From assembly GCA_031549325.1 (NCBI GenBank), contig JAVBQA010000012.1, forward strand, positions 1-24,759: a stretch of 24,759 nucleotides of DNA, written 5' to 3'. Position 1 is the first letter of the stretch, and every line of letters begins with the position of its first letter. Source of the stretch: JAJDGF01 sp031549325. GTDB taxonomy: Bacteria > Bacillota > Clostridia > Christensenellales > Aristaeellaceae. This document shows, one piece after another, positions 15,596 through 23,381 of this stretch. A program made the translations under genes and the position numbers. The notes under the pieces were generated by a model, which saw only the letters and a program-made list of their open reading frames with translations, ran no database searches and had not been told where the DNA came from.

Positions 15596-15624
15596 TTGTT
15601 TTTTATCCGGATTTGGTGTATGAT
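15596..15624 (+). promoter_or_regulatory. Sigma-A promoter of tRNA-Thr
   Basis: TTGTTT (15596-15601) and TATGAT (15619-15624) are 17 bases apart. The start would be near 15631, 16 bases before the mature tRNA. Confidence 0.75.
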
Positions 15625-15646
15625 ATCACTTGCGTTCGTTTCGCGC

Positions 15647-15722
<76 letters not shown>

Positions 15723-15730
15723 AAGAAAAG

Positions 15731-15751
15731 CCCTGCAGCAGCAGGGTTTTT
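15731..15751 (+). terminator. Intrinsic terminator of tRNA-Thr
   Basis: CCCTGC (15731-15736), loop AGCA, GCAGGG (15741-15746), then five T residues, beginning 9 bases after the tRNA 3' end. Confidence 0.9.
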
Positions 15752-15780
15752 CGCTATTAAGTTCAATTGGGGGGACGCGT

Positions 15781-16476
15781 TTGGAGATCATCGCGCGCAT
15801 CCACACAGATTTTCCCACCAAGTTCGGCGTGCCGCGCCAGAGCGGGCTGGTTATGGGGCTGCCCGGGCGGATCGTGTTTGACAGCGCCTTCAGGAGTCCG
15901 GACTGCGTGCGGGGACTCGACGGATTCTCCCACATCTGGCTGCTTTGGCAGTTTTCGGAGGCGCAGCGGAACGGCCGGTCGGCCACCGTGCGCCCGCCCA
16001 GGCTGGGCGGCAACGCGCGCATAGGCGTGTTTGCCACGCGCTCCCCGTTTCGCCCAAACCCCATTGGGCTGTCGTCAGTGCGGCTGCTTCGGGTCGAACA
16101 GGACGAGGCGCTGGGCCCGGTGCTGCATGTGCTGGGCGCGGACCTGATGGACGGCACGCCCATCTACGACATCAAGCCCTACCTGGCCTTCACCGACAGC
16201 CATCCCGATGCCACCGACGGCTTCGCCGGGGATGTGTTCAACCGTTCGCTGGATGTGCGCTTCGCGGAGGCGCTGCTGCAAAAGATCCCGGCGGCATCGA
16301 GGGAGGCGCTGCTGCAGGTGCTGGCGCAGGATCCGCGACCATCCTATCAGAACGATCCGGGCCGCGCCTACGGCGTGCCGTTTGCCGGGCAGGACGTGCG
16401 CTTCACCGTGGAGGACGGCGTGCTCACCGTGATCGAAGTTCGCCCATACACCGAGTTTTTGAGAGGAGAAGAATGA
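15781..16476 (+). CDS. trmO: tRNA (N6-threonylcarbamoyladenosine-37) N6-methyltransferase TrmO
   Basis: TrmO (YaeB/TsaA, UPF0066) is a beta-barrel SAM-dependent enzyme that methylates t6A37 to m6t6A37 in tRNA-Thr(GGU) in E. coli. The 231-residue protein shows the family marks: KFGVPRQSGL near the start, GFSHIWLLW, RPPRLGGNARIGVFATRS, then PFRPNPIGLSSV, and DLMDGTPIYDIKPYL. The start is TTG at 15781, supported by GGGGGG (15769-15774) 6 bases upstream and by family alignment at the N-terminus. It lies 58 bases after a tRNA-Thr(GGT) gene, its expected substrate, though a terminator separates them. The stop overlaps the ATG of the nitroreductase (ATGA), implying translational coupling. Confidence 0.95.
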   Translation: MEIIARIHTDFPTKFGVPRQSGLVMGLPGRIVFDSAFRSPDCVRGLDGFSHIWLLWQFSEAQRNGRSATVRPPRLGGNARIGVFATRSPFRPNPIGLSSVRLLRVEQDEALGPVLHVLGADLMDGTPIYDIKPYLAFTDSHPDATDGFAGDVFNRSLDVRFAEALLQKIPAASREALLQVLAQDPRPSYQNDPGRAYGVPFAGQDVRFTVEDGVLTVIEVRPYTEFLRGEE

Positions 16477-17036
16477 GCATGAACGAAACGCTACAGGTGA
16501 TCGCGCGCCGCCGCAGCACGCGCGGCTTTTCCAAGGAGCAGGTGCCCGAGGCGCAGCTGCAGGCTGTGCTCGAGGCCGGTCTGTGCGCGCCCAACGCGGG
16601 CGACCAAGCCTGGCACTTCAGCGTGGTACAAAGCGCCCAGATGCTGTCCCGGATGAATCTGCTGGCCAAGACCTACGCCGCCACCTGCGGGCTGCCCTGG
16701 CTGGAGCAGCTGGGCAAGGACCCGGACTTTGACTGCCTGTACGGCGCGCCCACGCTGATCCTGATCTCCTGCGACGGCAGCAGCCCGGTGGGCGTCTACG
16801 ACGCCTCCGCCGCCACCCAGAACCTGCTGATCGCCGCCGAGTCGCTGGGGCTGGGCGCATGCTGGGCGTACTTCGTCACCCAAGCGCTCATGGGGCCGGA
16901 TGGCCCCTCGCTGCGCAAGGCGCTGGAGATTCCGGAGGGCTATCAGGTCTATACCTCCGTGATGCTGGGCCACCGGGCCGGCGAGCCTTCCCCACCGCCC
17001 GAGCGAAAACCCAACCTGGTTAGCTATTGCCGCTAA
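16473..17036 (+). CDS. Nitroreductase family protein (FMN-dependent)
   Basis: A 187-residue protein of the NfsB/FRP fold, which uses FMN to reduce nitro compounds, quinones or other small substrates. The N-terminal FMN-phosphate motif IARRRSTRGF is present, with LEAGLCAPNAGDQAWHF, YDASAATQNLLIAAESLGLGACW and a C-terminal RKPNLVSYC region typical of the family. The ATG at 16473 overlaps the trmO stop and has AGGAG upstream; a second in-frame ATG at 16479 is an alternative. It is co-transcribed with trmO. The actual substrate is not predictable. Confidence 0.92.
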   Translation: MSMNETLQVIARRRSTRGFSKEQVPEAQLQAVLEAGLCAPNAGDQAWHFSVVQSAQMLSRMNLLAKTYAATCGLPWLEQLGKDPDFDCLYGAPTLILISCDGSSPVGVYDASAATQNLLIAAESLGLGACWAYFVTQALMGPDGPSLRKALEIPEGYQVYTSVMLGHRAGEPSPPPERKPNLVSYCR

Positions 17037-17105
17037 CCATGCGCCGGACAATCGCGCGGCGCGGTTCTTCTTCGCATTTGCGGAAATCGTGAGGAGGGAA
17101 ACCAT

Positions 17106-17915
17106 ATGAAGATCGGGGTTCGCGCGCATGATTTCGGGCGGCACGCGCCGGACGCACTGGCGGGCCTCGTCAAGGCCGCCGGATTTGAGACGGTGCAGCT
17201 GGCGCCGCACAAGGCGCTCACGGGCGTGGATGGGATGGACGATGTCCATGCGGCTTGCCTTGACACAGCCCGCGCGGCGTTTGCCCAGGCGGGCGTCGCA
17301 ATCGACGTGCTGGGCTGCTATGTGGAGCCCGCCTCACCGGACGAGGCCGAGCGCGCGCGGAGCGTGGACCTGTTTGTGCGCGGCCTGCGCCACGCAAAGC
17401 GGCTGGGCGCGCCCGTCGTGGCCACCGAAACCACGCGCTACAGCGGCGACGAGGCCGGGCGCGAGGCGCGCTATCAGCTGCTGCTCGGGAGCGTGCGCCG
17501 GATGGCCCGGGAGGCTGAGCCGCTCGGCGTGACGGTCGGGATCGAGCCGGTGGCGCTGCACACGCTAAACAGCGCGAGACTGGCCAGGCGGCTGCTGGAC
17601 GAGGTCGCCTCGCCGGCGCTCGGCATCGTGTTTGATCCGGTGAACCTGCTGACGCGGGACAACCTGAACCGTCAGGACGAGATCTGGGATGCGTGCTTTG
17701 CGCTGCTGGGCGAGCACATCTGCGCGGTGCACCTGAAGGACGTGGACGAGTCGCTGGAATGGCAAAGCATTGGGGCGGGGCTGGTGCATTACGACCGGAT
17801 CTTTGACTGGCTAAGCCAACTCAACAAGAATCTGCCCCTGCTGCGCGAGGAGGCGAAACCCGAAAGCGCGCAGCCCGACATCCACGCCATCCGGCGGTTT
17901 CTCAGCAGATTCTAA
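17106..17915 (+). CDS. Sugar phosphate isomerase/epimerase-like TIM-barrel protein
   Basis: A 269-residue protein of the xylose isomerase-like/AP-endonuclease-2 superfamily, whose members isomerise or epimerise sugars using a divalent metal. The metal-binding set at the ends of the barrel strands is visible: E147 in GIEPVAL, D177 in IVFDPVNLL, H209 in AVHLKDVD and E248/E249 in LLREEAKP. GAGGAGGG lies 7 bases before the ATG at 17106. It follows the nitroreductase after a 69-base gap and may be co-transcribed with it. A sigma-A promoter for the next gene begins immediately after its stop. The substrate is unknown, and no sugar-catabolic genes are nearby. Confidence 0.88.
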   Translation: MKIGVRAHDFGRHAPDALAGLVKAAGFETVQLAPHKALTGVDGMDDVHAACLDTARAAFAQAGVAIDVLGCYVEPASPDEAERARSVDLFVRGLRHAKRLGAPVVATETTRYSGDEAGREARYQLLLGSVRRMAREAEPLGVTVGIEPVALHTLNSARLARRLLDEVASPALGIVFDPVNLLTRDNLNRQDEIWDACFALLGEHICAVHLKDVDESLEWQSIGAGLVHYDRIFDWLSQLNKNLPLLREEAKPESAQPDIHAIRRFLSRF

Positions 17916-17916
17916 T

Positions 17917-17945
17917 TTGACATTGCCCTTGCGCTGGGCCATAAT
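17917..17945 (+). promoter_or_regulatory. Sigma-A promoter of the flavodoxin/FMN-binding pair
   Basis: A perfect TTGACA (17917-17922), a 17-base spacer and CATAAT (17940-17945). It begins 2 bases after the stop of the preceding gene. The start near 17952 argues against an upstream GTG at 17952 as translation start. Confidence 0.85.
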
Positions 17946-17981
17946 GGCGCTGTGGAAAAATATGGAAGGGATGGTGTTCGC

Positions 17982-18449
17982 ATGAACACGCTGATTGTTT
18001 ACGCCACCAAGCATGGCGCGGCCGGCGAGATCGCGCGCCGCATCGGCAAGCGGATCGAGGGTGCGACCGTGTGCGACCTGAAAGGCAGCGTCCCGGCGCT
18101 CGATGGGTTTGATTGCGTGGTGCTGGGCAGCTCGGTTTACGCGGGCCGGTTGAGAAAAGAAGCCAAGGCGTTCGCGGAAAAGCACGCCGCCCAGCTGATG
18201 GGCAAGCGGATCGGGTTGTACGTCTCCGGGCTGCAGCCCGACGGAGAGGAGGGCTTCCTGACCGCCAACTACCCCAAGGAGCTGGTGGCGCACGCCTCGG
18301 CGAAAGCCATGCTGGGCGGCATCGCCGACCCGTCCAAGGAGAGCTTCTTCGAGAGGCTGCTCATGCGCGTCATCACCAAGAGCGGGGCGTACAAGAGCAC
18401 CATCTCCGAGGAGAAGATCGGGCAGTTCGTGGAGCGGCTGCGGCCATGA
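17982..18449 (+). CDS. Flavodoxin-domain protein (HemG-like)
   Basis: A 155-residue single flavodoxin domain. The N-terminal MNTLIVYATKHGAAGEIARRI is the FMN-phosphate loop in the form seen in the HemG/protoporphyrinogen-oxidase-like branch (T-K-x-G). It is followed by VVLGSSVYAGRL, the second FMN-contacting loop. The start at ATG 17982 is chosen because the promoter start site lies near 17952. A GGAAGGGATGG stretch provides the ribosome site. It overlaps the next gene by ATGA, so the two proteins are made together. The likely role is electron transfer with the membrane FMN-binding protein; true protoporphyrinogen oxidase activity is not shown, as no haem genes are near. Confidence 0.9.
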   Translation: MNTLIVYATKHGAAGEIARRIGKRIEGATVCDLKGSVPALDGFDCVVLGSSVYAGRLRKEAKAFAEKHAAQLMGKRIGLYVSGLQPDGEEGFLTANYPKELVAHASAKAMLGGIADPSKESFFERLLMRVITKSGAYKSTISEEKIGQFVERLRP

Positions 18450-18820
18450 GGAAAGTTTTGCTCGCGCTGGGCGCGCTGTTGGTGCTGCTGGGCGTGGGGT
18501 TCGCGTTGATCACCAGCGGGCTGTCTGACGTCATGGCGCTGCCCATGGACGGTGTCAGCCTGAAAGACAAACCCGACGGCGACTACACCGGCACTTATGC
18601 TTTCAAGCGCTGGACAAACACGCTGACCGTGCACGTGGCTGACCACAGGATCACCGGCATCGACATCGTGGATGACGTGGGCGCCGCGTTCATCACCCAT
18701 TGCTCGGGCGAGCTGTTCCAGCGGGTCATCGCGGCGCAGGACACCCGGGTCGACGCGGTCTCCGGCGCGACGGTCACCTCGAAGGCCTATTTGAAGGCCA
18801 TCGAAAACGCGCTGAGCTGA
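18446..18820 (+). CDS. Membrane-anchored FMN-binding domain protein with flavinylation motif
   Basis: A 124-residue protein. Residues about 4-24 form an N-terminal signal anchor, and the remainder (about 43-124) is an extracytoplasmic FMN-binding domain as in NqrC/RnfG. D103-A-V-S-G-A-T109 matches the ApbE flavin transferase recognition motif, so T109 is predicted to carry covalent FMN. The ATG at 18446 overlaps the flavodoxin stop. The pairing suggests that the cytoplasmic flavodoxin and the outward-facing flavinylated domain belong to one redox path, though a transmembrane electron carrier is not encoded in the window. A strong terminator follows. Confidence 0.88.
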   Translation: MRKVLLALGALLVLLGVGFALITSGLSDVMALPMDGVSLKDKPDGDYTGTYAFKRWTNTLTVHVADHRITGIDIVDDVGAAFITHCSGELFQRVIAAQDTRVDAVSGATVTSKAYLKAIENALS

Positions 18821-18831
18821 ACGATGACCAG

Positions 18832-18868
18832 AAAAAGGGGCACAGACAAACCGTCTGTGCCCCTTTTT
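18832..18868. terminator. Perfect 16-bp bidirectional terminator between convergent genes
   Basis: The 16-base arm at 18832-18847 (AAAAAGGGGCACAGAC) pairs without mismatch with 18853-18868 across a 5-base loop. T-runs occur on both strands, so it ends both the FMN-binding gene and the converging alkD-like gene. Confidence 0.95.
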
Positions 18869-18877
18869 GCGCGCAGG

Positions 18878-19552
18878 TCAGCACCGCACGTTGCGGCGCT
18901 TGAAGCCGATCTTGCCTTTCGCGGCGGTCTTGTCGATCTGGGTCAATGCCCAGTCAACCTGCGCCTCCACAGCGGTCTGGCGGGCCTCGCCGTGCAGCGG
19001 CGCGAAGGACACGCCCACCGCCGCGATGAAGCCCTCAAGGGAGGTCTTCAGAAACTCGGGGGCGTCGGGCAGCTCGGCCTTGGCCCGGTCCAGCAGTGCC
19101 AGCAGCTTATTCGGGTTAAACTCGGCGTCCTTGCGCGTGCCCAGCAACCACTCGTAGCAGCGCCAGCCGGCCGAGCGCCGAAGGGGCTGCTTTGCGTCGA
19201 TCCAGCGATCGGCGATCCGCTGCGCCATGTCCGACTCGGCCAGCGTCACCGCCACCACATAGTCGGACAGCATGGGGAAATACGCGCCGTCCATCCAGCG
19301 GTCGAAGTCGGCCTGTGTCATGCCCGGCACGTCGGCGATCATGCCGGCCAGGTACATGGCGTCGTAACAGCCGCTCTGATACAGCTGCTCGGCCAGCGCC
19401 TGATTGCCCATGTTGGCCTTGCCGAGCGGCTTCAGCTTGCCCGTGGCCACGCCAAAGACCGGCTCCTTCGCGCCGTTTCCCATGTAGAGCCGCTTCATTC
19501 GCGCGTCGCCCAGCGCCTCCAGTTCGGTCATCACTTCCATGAATTCCATCAT
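18878..19552 (-). CDS. DNA alkylation repair protein of the AlkD-like HEAT-repeat family
   Basis: AlkC/AlkD-type glycosylases remove alkylated bases with a curved stack of HEAT-like helices. This 224-residue product is all helical and carries family marks such as ALGDARMKRLYMGNGAKEP, the segment GCYDAMYLAGMIAD and YFPMLSDYVVAVTLAESD. The start is the ATG ending at 19552, since GGGAGG (19564-19559) is 6 bases upstream; a GTG at 19558 abuts the ribosome site and is less likely. It is the last gene of the operon with DUF1697 and VanZ-like genes. Many members of this branch are annotated as AlkD-like although glycosylase activity has not been tested, so the enzymatic claim is family-level only. 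Confidence 0.85.
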   Translation of the reverse strand: MMEFMEVMTELEALGDARMKRLYMGNGAKEPVFGVATGKLKPLGKANMGNQALAEQLYQSGCYDAMYLAGMIADVPGMTQADFDRWMDGAYFPMLSDYVVAVTLAESDMAQRIADRWIDAKQPLRRSAGWRCYEWLLGTRKDAEFNPNKLLALLDRAKAELPDAPEFLKTSLEGFIAAVGVSFAPLHGEARQTAVEAQVDWALTQIDKTAAKGKIGFKRRNVRC

Positions 19553-19554
19553 GC

Positions 19555-20076
19555 TCACCCTCCCGCCAGCTGATGCAGTTTCAGAATCGTGTTCCAGTTG
19601 CGGGTGGTGCCGTCGCCCGGCCGGGCCGCGAGTTTCGAAAACCGGACGCTGTGATCGAGCAGCAGATAGGCGTCCCGCCCAACGACGCGCAGCGCCTCCC
19701 CCGGCGCGTCCATGCAGGCCAGCGCCGGCGGTTCGTTCAGCAACGCCACATACAGATGCTCCACCTCCGGATCACAGGCCCGCGCGGCTTCCACCTGATC
19801 CTCCGTAAAGGGCAGCGCGCTCACCAGCGCCTGAAGCTGCTCCCTTGTGCGCAACACCGGCGCGCTGTCGATGCCAAACCGCTTCAGGATCTCGCGCTGA
19901 AGCAGCGCCCGCAGCGCATCCTCAGGCAAGTCCGATTCGAGCAGCACATTGCCGCTCTGGATGTAGGTCCGCACCGGCCCGAACCCCAGCCCGTCCAGCA
20001 GCGCCCGCAGCTCCGCCATGGGAAGCCGGTTCTTGCCGCCCACGTTGACCCCCCTCAGCAGCGCGACATAAAGCAT
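19555..20076 (-). CDS. DUF1697 family protein
   Basis: A 173-residue protein with the diagnostic N-terminus MLYVALLRGVNVGGKNRLPM, then LRALLDGLGFGPVRTYIQSG and a C-terminal RNWNTILKLHQLA. The family is widespread and small, and its biochemical role is unknown. GGGGAG lies 8 bases before the ATG at 20076. Its stop lies 2 bases before the alkD-like ATG, and the vanZ-like gene ends 15 bases upstream, so the three form one transcription unit. Confidence 0.93.
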   Translation of the reverse strand: MLYVALLRGVNVGGKNRLPMAELRALLDGLGFGPVRTYIQSGNVLLESDLPEDALRALLQREILKRFGIDSAPVLRTREQLQALVSALPFTEDQVEAARACDPEVEHLYVALLNEPPALACMDAPGEALRVVGRDAYLLLDHSVRFSKLAARPGDGTTRNWNTILKLHQLAGG

Positions 20077-20091
20077 GTCAAACTCCCCCCA

Positions 20092-20595
20092 TCACCGTCT
20101 GCGCCAGAACGGCCCGGTGCGCGCGGCCATCATCACGATCCAGCGGAAGATCAGCGACGCCAGGCAGCCGAGAAAAGCGCCGCCGGTGTCAATCAGCACG
20201 TCCTTGATGGCGGGCGTGCGCCCGAAGCTGAATCCCTGGTGGAACTCGTCCAGCATCGCGTAGACCACGCAAACAAGCAGCGTCAGCAGCAGCTTCCTTC
20301 CGGTCTTCATGCGAAACGGCGCCAGCGCCGCCATCAGCAGCGCCGCCATCAGCGCGTACTCGGTGGCGTGCCCCGCCTTGCGCACCAGGTGATGGGCGCG
20401 CGCAAAAGCCACGCTGCCCCGGTTCAGCGGGACATCGGGCCGCAGCAGCGTCAGCACCACGTCGGTCACTTCCAGGCTCAGCCGGCTCGACTGATCGCCG
20501 CTCTGCGCGGAAAACCAGAAAATCATCAGCATGCAGCCCAGCGCCAGCGCCCAGCTGACGCACGCATACACCCGGTAAGCCGCCCGATCGCTCAT
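20092..20595 (-). CDS. VanZ-like family membrane protein
   Basis: A 167-residue membrane protein with four hydrophobic segments. The VanZ-like family marks are FSAQSGDQS after the first segment, the HLVRKAGHATEYALM segment and YAMLDEFHQGFSFGR, ending in a segment with DVLIDTGGAFLG. VanZ raises teicoplanin resistance in enterococci, but most chromosomal VanZ-like proteins have no proven function, so resistance is not claimed. The ATG at 20595 has AAGGGG 7 bases upstream. It is the first gene of the minus-strand operon, with an extended -10 promoter about 17 bases before the likely transcript start. Confidence 0.92.
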   Translation of the reverse strand: MSDRAAYRVYACVSWALALGCMLMIFWFSAQSGDQSSRLSLEVTDVVLTLLRPDVPLNRGSVAFARAHHLVRKAGHATEYALMAALLMAALAPFRMKTGRKLLLTLLVCVVYAMLDEFHQGFSFGRTPAIKDVLIDTGGAFLGCLASLIFRWIVMMAARTGPFWRRR

Positions 20596-20618
20596 CCATC
20601 CACCCCTTCTCTTTCGCC

Positions 20619-20627
20619 ATTATAACA
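20619..20627 (-). promoter_or_regulatory. Extended -10 promoter of the vanZ-like operon
   Basis: On the minus strand TGT (20627-20625) directly precedes a perfect TATAAT (20624-20619). The -35 at 17 bases is poor (AGAAAA), consistent with an extended -10 type. The left copy of the TAACACAATT repeat overlaps this element. Confidence 0.65.
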
Positions 20628-20665
20628 CAATTCGCGCGTCTTTTTCTGTTATTAACACAATTGTG
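20623..20665. promoter_or_regulatory. Candidate operator between the vanZ-like and marR operons
   Basis: TAACACAATT occurs at 20623-20632 and again at 20653-20662, exactly 30 bases apart, about three helical turns. The right copy joins two overlapping perfect palindromes: TGTTA-T-TAACA (20647-20657) and CACAATTGTG (20656-20665). MarR proteins bind such short palindromes near their own promoters. Binding by the adjacent MarR is inference. A further candidate, TTAA-GCGG-TTAA with flanking AATAATT copies, lies at 20719-20741 after the marR -10. Confidence 0.5.
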
Positions 20666-20678
20666 CCCTTTGTTGCAC

Positions 20679-20706
20679 TTGATTTTGGATCAGGGCGTGC
20701 TATAAT
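20679..20706 (+). promoter_or_regulatory. Promoter of the marR-ABC operon
   Basis: TTGATT (20679-20684), a 16-base spacer and perfect TATAAT (20701-20706) preceded by TGC, an extended -10. The start would fall near 20713, about 48 bases before the GTG of marR. Confidence 0.75.
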
Positions 20707-20760
20707 GCTGAAGCGCTGAATAATTAAGCGGTTAAATAATTTCCCGAAGGAGGGGTCTAC

Positions 20761-21237
20761 GTGTTCCCCGAAACAGAGCGGACGCTTCACGCGTTTCACG
20801 CGCTGAAGCATGCCCATGCGCTGTTCGGCCGCCCGGCAGAGCTGCCGCCCGGCGAGTTTTTCGTGCTGGACCGGGTGGGCCACCTGCGCGACCAGACGGG
20901 CGAGGTCAACGTGTCCGACCTGCACGCGGGCGTTCGCCTGACGATGTCGGCGGTGTCCCAGATCGTGGCGCAGCTCGAGCGCAAAGGGCTCGTCACCCGC
21001 GTCATGTCCGCGGCAGACCGGCGCCGGATCGTGGTTTCAATCACGCCGGAGGGTGAAGCGCTGCTTGGGCGCGCGCACCGCATGATGGACGAGATCATCG
21101 GCGAGCTGATGGAGCGCATGGGCGAGCGGGACGCCGAGCAACTCGTGGAGCTGCTGTTGAAACTGGGCCGGGTGATTGAACAGATGCGGCTGGAAAAAGC
21201 CGCGTCCTCAGAGGAGGAAGACACTTGCTTAGACTGA
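20761..21237 (+). CDS. MarR family transcriptional regulator
   Basis: A 158-residue winged-helix regulator, probably a ligand-responsive repressor of the exporter operon it heads. The recognition helix region reads VNVSDLHAGVRLTMSAVSQI, followed by LERKGLVTRVMSAADRRRIVVSITPEG, the helix-wing signature of MarR. Long helices at both ends would form the dimer interface. The start is GTG at 20761 with AGGAGG (20748-20753) 7 bases upstream. Its last 13 bases overlap the start of the first ABC gene, whose ribosome site lies inside marR, so the genes are coupled. The inducing compound is unknown. Confidence 0.93.
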   Translation: MFPETERTLHAFHALKHAHALFGRPAELPPGEFFVLDRVGHLRDQTGEVNVSDLHAGVRLTMSAVSQIVAQLERKGLVTRVMSAADRRRIVVSITPEGEALLGRAHRMMDEIIGELMERMGERDAEQLVELLLKLGRVIEQMRLEKAASSEEEDTCLD

Positions 21238-23381
21238 AGAGATACCTGAAACCTTTTGAGCTGGGGCTGCTGGCGGCGTTTGCGCTGCTGTTCGCCCAGG
21301 CGCTGTGCGACTTGAACCTGCCCAACTACATGTCGGATATCGTGAATGTGGGCATCCAGCAAAACGGCATCCAGCACGCCGCGCCGGAAGCCATCTCCAA
21401 TGAGGGCCTGAAGTTCATCAAGGCGTTCATGACCGGGGACGAGCAGGCGCTGGTGGACGGCAGCTACAGGGACAAGAAGGGCGAAGGGCGCTGGGAGCGT
21501 TTGCCCGAAGCGGATATGAGTGCGTTGAACGCGGCCTTTGAGAACGCCGCCACAGTCGCCAGCACCATGGCCATGAAATCCCGGCCGGCGGGCGAAAAAC
21601 TGTCGGAAGGGCAAGCGCTGGACATCACCAAGTTCTACGCTTTTGCGCCCATGATCCAGGCGATCCCGGCCGACCAGATGGCTGAGATCCGAAAAGCAGC
21701 CGCGGCCACCCCGGACATGATGAAGAAGCAGTACGGCATCGCGTTCGTCGAGGGCTACTACAAGGAGCTCGACATGGACATCGCGGGCATTCAGCGCGAT
21801 TACATCGTGAACATCGGCATGAGGATGCTGCTGATCGCGCTGCTGGGCGGCGGGGCCACGGTGCTGGTGGGGCTGCTTAGCGCGCGCATCGCGGCGGGCG
21901 TGGCAAAAAAACTGCGCAGCGACGTGTTCGCCAAGGTGGAAAGCTTCAGCAGCGCCGAGGTCAACAAGTTCGGCGCGGCCTCGCTGATCACCCGCACCAC
22001 CAACGACATCACGCAGATCCAGCAGCTGCTGCAGTTCGGCGTTCGCATGATCCTGTACGCGCCAATCATGTGCGCGGGCGGCATCCTGATGGCGACTGGC
22101 AAGTCGCCGTCCATGAGCTGGATCATCGCGCTGGCGGGCGCGGTGCTGATCAGCCTGATCGTGACGCTGTTCAGCATCGTGATGCCCAAGTTCCGGCTGA
22201 TCCAAAAGCTGGTCGACAAGCTGAACCTGGTGTCCCGCGAGCACCTGAGCGGCCTGTTGGTCATCCGGGCGTTTGGCACCGAAAAGCACGAGGAGCAGCG
22301 GTTTGGCGGCGCCAACCAGGATCTCACCAGGGTGAACCTGTTCGTGTTCCGCGCCATGGGCTTCATGATGCCGGTGATGACGCTGATCATGTCGGGCGTG
22401 TCGCTGCTCACGGTGTGGGTGGGCGCTCACCAGGTGGCCCAAAGCAGCATCCAGGTGGGCGACATGATGGCTTTCATGCAGTATTCCATGCAGATCATCA
22501 TGAGCTTCCTGATGATGAGCATGATGTTCGTGTTCATCCCACGCGCACAGGTCTCGGCCAACCGCATCGCCGACGTGCTGGACACGCAGAGCAGCATCGT
22601 CGACCCCGTTAACCCCAAGCGCTTCGATCCGGCTGCGCAGGGTCTGGTGGAGTTTCGCGATGTGAGCTTTAAATATCAGGGCGCGGAGGAATACGCGCTG
22701 AAGGACATCAGCTTCGCGGCGCTGCCCGGCCAAACCACCGCCATCATCGGTTCCACGGGCTCGGGCAAGAGCACCATCGCCAACATGATCCTCCGGTTCT
22801 ATGACGCCACCGAGGGGGCCGTGCTGGTGGACGGCGTGGACGTCCGGGACGTTCCGCAAGCCCAGCTGCGGCAAAAGATCGGCTACGTGCCCCAGAAGGG
22901 CGTGCTGATCTCGGGCACGATTGAGAGCAACATCAAGTACGGCAACCGCCAGGCCAGCGAGGCGGAGGTGCGCGAGGCCGCCGAAGTGGCGCAGGCGCTG
23001 AGCTTTATCGAAGAAAAACCCAAGGGCCTCGCCGACGAGATCGCCCAGGGCGGCGACAACGTGTCGGGCGGCCAGAAGCAGCGGCTGTCCATCGCCCGCG
23101 CGCTGGCCAAGCACCCGGAAATTCTGGTGTTTGACGACAGCTTCTCGGCGCTGGACTTCAAGACCGACGTGGCGCTGCGCAAGGCGCTGAGGGCGCACAC
23201 CGCAGACGGCACGTTCATCATCGTGGCCCAGCGCGTGTCCACCATCCTGCACGCCGAGCAGATCATCGTGCTGGACGAGGGCAAGATCGTGGGCAGGGGC
23301 ACCCACAGGGAACTGCTGCAAAGCTGCCCGGAATACCGCGAGATCGCGGGCTCGCAGCTGTCAGAGGAGGAATTGGCATGA
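21225..23381 (+). CDS. ABC exporter half-transporter with degenerate ATPase site and large outer insert
   Basis: A 718-residue fused permease/ATPase of the multidrug type. The first membrane segment (about 10-30) is separated from the second (about 197-220) by some 150 residues of soluble, charged, probably extracytoplasmic sequence, beyond the usual size of about 580. The ATPase has Walker A GSTGSGKST (509-517), Q-loop Q557 and signature VSGGQ (613-617). In Walker B, ILVFDD, the catalytic Glu is replaced by D638, and the switch His is replaced by Q669 (IVAQRVST). These are the changes known from the non-catalytic half of heterodimeric exporters such as TM287/288. The start is TTG at 21225 with GAGGAGG 7 bases before it. 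It overlaps its partner gene by ATGA. Confidence 0.93.
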   Translation: MLRLKRYLKPFELGLLAAFALLFAQALCDLNLPNYMSDIVNVGIQQNGIQHAAPEAISNEGLKFIKAFMTGDEQALVDGSYRDKKGEGRWERLPEADMSALNAAFENAATVASTMAMKSRPAGEKLSEGQALDITKFYAFAPMIQAIPADQMAEIRKAAAATPDMMKKQYGIAFVEGYYKELDMDIAGIQRDYIVNIGMRMLLIALLGGGATVLVGLLSARIAAGVAKKLRSDVFAKVESFSSAEVNKFGAASLITRTTNDITQIQQLLQFGVRMILYAPIMCAGGILMATGKSPSMSWIIALAGAVLISLIVTLFSIVMPKFRLIQKLVDKLNLVSREHLSGLLVIRAFGTEKHEEQRFGGANQDLTRVNLFVFRAMGFMMPVMTLIMSGVSLLTVWVGAHQVAQSSIQVGDMMAFMQYSMQIIMSFLMMSMMFVFIPRAQVSANRIADVLDTQSSIVDPVNPKRFDPAAQGLVEFRDVSFKYQGAEEYALKDISFAALPGQTTAIIGSTGSGKSTIANMILRFYDATEGAVLVDGVDVRDVPQAQLRQKIGYVPQKGVLISGTIESNIKYGNRQASEAEVREAAEVAQALSFIEEKPKGLADEIAQGGDNVSGGQKQRLSIARALAKHPEILVFDDSFSALDFKTDVALRKALRAHTADGTFIIVAQRVSTILHAEQIIVLDEGKIVGRGTHRELLQSCPEYREIAGSQLSEEELA

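Noticed and set aside
20796..23321. Very long open frame on the minus strand opposite marR and the first ABC gene
   Set aside because: It is antisense to two well-recognised genes, its product is His/Gln/Arg-rich low-complexity sequence typical of reverse frames in GC-rich DNA, and it has no ribosome site.
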